Virus record (IMG/VR): IMGVR_UViG_3300031999_000082
Span: 1 to 39,438 of that record
DNA from: a virus
DNA length: 39,438 nucleotides
Reading direction: 5' to 3' (one strand)
Shown: piece by piece, positions 37,577 through 39,438 of the stretch
How the letters are laid out: the number at the start of each line of letters is the position of its first letter
How positions within the stretch are numbered: position 1 is the stretch's first letter
Position numbers and translations under genes: made by a program
Notes under the pieces: generated by a model
Database searches by the model: none
What the model saw: only the letters and a program-made list of their open reading frames with translations
What the model was told of the DNA's origin: nothing

Positions 37577-37852
37577 ATGTCAATATTATCTAAGGATGAG
37601 TTTGAGTTTGATAAGATTGAGATTAATGGTGAATCACTCCCCCCATTTGCAGAAGAGATTTTAACTCCAGAGGCAGAGGATCCATACTGGGAAATTCACT
37701 ACTCAGGGGGAATGGTTATATTTCTAACTGGGAATGTTCAAGTGATGGCCCATTCCAGAGAAGAGCTTAAAGTAGTAGAGGGTGGGAAGCGAGAAGGAGT
37801 AAGAAAGGAAGTTACAGAACTTTCTTCAAAGAAAAAGGAGGAATCAAAATGA
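37577..37852 (+). CDS. Small protein of unknown function
   Basis: 91 aa from the ATG behind AAAGGAGGTAG. Acidic N-terminal half, a beta hairpin (WEIHYSGGMVIFLTGNVQVM) and a Lys/Glu-rich tail. It overlaps the next gene by 4 nt. Confidence 0.5.
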   Translation: MSILSKDEFEFDKIEINGESLPPFAEEILTPEAEDPYWEIHYSGGMVIFLTGNVQVMAHSREELKVVEGGKREGVRKEVTELSSKKKEESK

Positions 37853-38043
37853 AACCTGAGGAAATCTTTAAAATGCTGAGGGAAGGATCAGGGGAGGTTC
37901 TCGAGGGACTGGAAGCTTTAACTAGAATGAGTAACAAGATGTCTGAAACTGCAAAAAATCTGGGTGAAATGGCCCAGGAGGCTAAGAAAGTAGTGGAGAT
38001 GGCTGATAAAATTTCAAGGAAGTTTGGTCAACAAAAACCTTAA
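37849..38043 (+). CDS. Small coiled-coil protein
   Basis: 64 aa, starting at ATGA behind AAGGAGG. Heptad-like EEIFKMLREGSGEVLEGLEA and AQEAKKVVEMADKISRKF predict two helices. Its last 62 bp overlap the opposite-strand gene at 37982. End of the plus-strand transcription. Confidence 0.5.
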   Translation: MKPEEIFKMLREGSGEVLEGLEALTRMSNKMSETAKNLGEMAQEAKKVVEMADKISRKFGQQKP

Positions 38044-38362
38044 GAATTTTATATACTTTTCTTAAATCTTCAGAGGGAATGAATTGTAAACGATTTCCCC
38101 AGGGAGTTTTGGGGACATATTTTAAAGCAACTCCAAATATCCTCTTTACGATTTCATTTGCTTCTTCCTCACTATGATCTCTCTTAATTGCCAGGTGGCC
38201 TACTTCATGAGTTAATAAGGCAAGTTGATGATTTAAGGGGATTCTATCAAAGGCTGAAGCTTTGCAGATATATCCAGGAATATGGCCGACATGAAGATAC
38301 TGCCTTTGAGATTTATAATTTTCACGGTCAGCTAGTTTGCATCTTTGGATTTTGAATTTCAT
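37982..38362 (-). CDS. HEVGH putative zinc metallopeptidase
   Basis: 126 aa. LALLTHEVGHLAIKRDHSEE has the HExxH zinc-protease motif on a helix with a nearby His and Glu, as in small ImmA-like or archaemetzin-like peptidases. The C-terminal 25 residues read through the end of the opposite gene. There is no clear ribosome site. It may cleave a regulatory or virion protein; the third zinc ligand is not evident, so activity is uncertain. Confidence 0.55.
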   Translation of the reverse strand: MKFKIQRCKLADRENYKSQRQYLHVGHIPGYICKASAFDRIPLNHQLALLTHEVGHLAIKRDHSEEEANEIVKRIFGVALKYVPKTPWGNRLQFIPSEDLRKVYKILKVFVDQTSLKFYQPSPLLS

Positions 38363-38367
38363 TTTTA

Positions 38368-38568
38368 TTAGATTTTATATTTTGATTTAGAGTAGATTTC
38401 ACTTGCTTTCTGAAGATAAGGAGCTATCCTTAAAGCATCCTTAAATTCAAGGCTAAGGTTTTGAGATAGCCCTAAAGCAAGGATCCTTTCTTCTACAGCC
38501 CTAGCTGAAGTTAAGGCTGAATCCATTGATTTCCAGAACCATTTTTTAGGAATTCCTGTTTTTCTCAT
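38368..38568 (-). CDS. Small helical protein
   Basis: 66 aa from the ATG behind GGGAGGTGC, overlapping the upstream stop (TAATG). It is helical with SALTSARAVEERILALGLSQ and a basic tail. No family recognised. Confidence 0.5.
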   Translation of the reverse strand: MRKTGIPKKWFWKSMDSALTSARAVEERILALGLSQNLSLEFKDALRIAPYLQKASEIYSKSKYKI

Positions 38569-38924
38569 TATTGCACCTCCCATGTATGAATTGGGGTGAA
38601 CTCAAAAGCTCCAATATAAAGTTTTTCATAATCTCCAGAAGCTACATTTTCAATATGAGCTATTTTTCTTTCAATTTTCTGGATAATCCAGATATCATCA
38701 AAAGCTAGAACAAAATCCCCCTTTTTAGGTTTTATTCTTGCATATCCATTCCCATTAGGCACGTTAGTCAACCCCCTCTCTGCTTCTTTTGATTTCCTCA
38801 TTTTTTCTATCTTTTCCATTCTTATTTTAAAACACTTAGGACAAAGTCCATGAGTATGAGACTTATCTTCATAAGGCTCTTTCTCTCCATAAATAATATT
38901 ACAGTCCATACAAATTTGCAGCAT
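38568..38924 (-). CDS. Zinc-binding protein with C-terminal SH3-like strands
   Basis: 118 aa. CMDCNIIYGEKEPYEDKSH and HGLCPKCFKIR form a zinc finger of two CxxC pairs plus His, followed by a basic helix. The C-terminal part (GDFVLAFDDIWIIQKIERKI) looks like a small beta barrel. It lies directly after the peptidoglycan-binding protein gene and is coupled to the next one. Confidence 0.55.
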   Translation of the reverse strand: MLQICMDCNIIYGEKEPYEDKSHTHGLCPKCFKIRMEKIEKMRKSKEAERGLTNVPNGNGYARIKPKKGDFVLAFDDIWIIQKIERKIAHIENVASGDYEKLYIGAFEFTPIHTWEVQ

Positions 38925-38926
38925 TC

Positions 38927-39373
38927 TTATTCCTCTACTTTAGGGCTAGCAAAGTAAGCGATAGCCATCACTGCTAAAACTCCTATTCCAATCCATTTCC
39001 AATCAAGACCGAAGGGGCCAGGAGTTGGAGTAATAATAGCAGCTGAGATAGTGGTAGGTTTAGCATAACTTTTTGGAAGAGCAGCTACTGCTGGAGAAAT
39101 TGAGGGATCAGTACTTGGACTCCATGTTCCCTCTGCTACCATTCCTACTGCCTGTTTAATTGCAGCTGCAGTCTGAGCCCCAACAACTCCATCCACTGAA
39201 ATTCCCCAAGTGTATTGGAAGTTTCTTACAGCTGTTTCAGTTTCAGATCCAAAGTTTCCATCAGCTCCATATTGGGATAGAGTAAATCCAAGAGAAAGAA
39301 GATCACTCTGCATTTCCTGGACTCCAGCTCCCGTCATTCCCCTTGCAAGATAGTTGTAAGCTCCTAGTGGCAT
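38927..39373 (-). CDS. Peptidoglycan-binding virion protein with membrane anchor
   Basis: 148 aa behind AAGGAGGTAAAC. The N-terminal 75 residues are a peptidoglycan-binding type 1 domain: GMTGAGVQEMQSDLLSLGF, YGADGNFGSETETAVRNFQ, VDGVVGAQTAAAI. A Pro/Thr/Ser-rich linker follows, then one hydrophobic segment (WKWIGIGVLAVMAIAYFA) and an acidic end. A wall-binding domain tethered to a membrane fits a virion entry or vertex protein of a membrane-containing phage. The same anchor design occurs at 7229 and 7671. Confidence 0.75.
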   Translation of the reverse strand: MPLGAYNYLARGMTGAGVQEMQSDLLSLGFTLSQYGADGNFGSETETAVRNFQYTWGISVDGVVGAQTAAAIKQAVGMVAEGTWSPSTDPSISPAVAALPKSYAKPTTISAAIITPTPGPFGLDWKWIGIGVLAVMAIAYFASPKVEE

Positions 39374-39387
39374 TTTAGTTTACCTCC

Positions 39388-39438
39388 TTAGAAGTATATT
39401 GGAAAACGGGCTTCTATTTCTCTTTTTGCTCTATCATA
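39388..39438 (-). CDS. Partial gene, C-terminal end only
   Basis: The last 16 codons (YDRAKREIEARFPIYF) of a gene that begins outside the window. It ends a few bases before the ribosome site of the peptidoglycan-binding gene, so it is probably the preceding gene of the same transcript. Too short to assign. Confidence 0.45.
   Translation of the reverse strand, partial: YDRAKREIEARFPIYF

Noticed and set aside
1-39438. CRISPR arrays linked to the Cas4-like gene
   Set aside because: No regularly spaced repeats were seen anywhere; the Cas4-like protein is better read as a phage recombination nuclease.

Overview
The window reads as part of an AT-rich bacteriophage genome that does not closely match a virus I can name. 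A bacterial host is favoured by four things: strong GGAGG-type ribosome binding sites before most genes, Sec signal peptides ending in AxA on two exported proteins, several peptidoglycan-active proteins, and a family A DNA polymerase with a DnaG/DnaB-type primase and helicase. I see no terminase, portal, tape measure or tail gene. Several virion-type proteins instead carry a single C-terminal membrane segment, so a tailless or membrane-containing particle is possible, but this is inference.

Layout. (1) Positions 1-12095, minus strand: the structural module. It holds a PKD-like surface protein (cut by the window edge), beta-rich virion proteins, a capsid-type gene, an Arg-rich 'NPRR' repeat protein, basic proteins, small membrane-anchored proteins, a transglutaminase-like protein, a Com-like zinc protein and a 512-aa protein. 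(2) 12096-12790: a non-coding AT-rich stretch with direct and inverted repeats. (3) 12830-15384, minus strand: small zinc-binding proteins, several sharing a C-terminal LL..L..IRR.LRK module. (4) 15385-17360: a divergent region, then an inserted-looking block with a small protein, a beta-class DNA methyltransferase and an IS607-type serine recombinase. (5) 17374-33921, plus strand, tightly overlapping: primase, DnaB-like helicase, two thymidylate-synthase-fold proteins, a deoxyribosyltransferase-like protein, dCMP deaminase, a uracil-DNA glycosylase/DNA polymerase fusion, a gp32-like ssDNA-binding protein, a Cas4/RecB-type nuclease, dUTPase, a nuclease-like protein, lysis genes, a tyrosine recombinase, a homing endonuclease, a SLOG protein, a MazG-like protein and a lytic transglycosylase. 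(6) 34046-35629: two exported proteins, closed by a strong terminator. (7) 35741-38043: a run of very small plus-strand genes. (8) 37982-39438, minus strand: a HEVGH putative metallopeptidase, two small genes, and a peptidoglycan-binding virion protein.

The plus-strand module would copy DNA and remodel nucleotide pools: dCMP deaminase and dUTPase feed dUMP, and the two TS-fold proteins may make a methylated or hydroxymethylated pyrimidine. The minus-strand module would build the particle.

Most notable observations: the capsid-type gene is broken by two group I introns separated by an apparent 11-nt exon, and the second intron carries a LAGLIDADG gene. A LAGLIDADG intein sits exactly at the catalytic cysteine of the transglutaminase-like protein. 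A third LAGLIDADG gene lies near 31.8 kb. Also notable are an undescribed repeated module shared by four proteins, a pair of divergent TS-fold proteins, and a GC-rich structured-looking RNA candidate at 26.1 kb.
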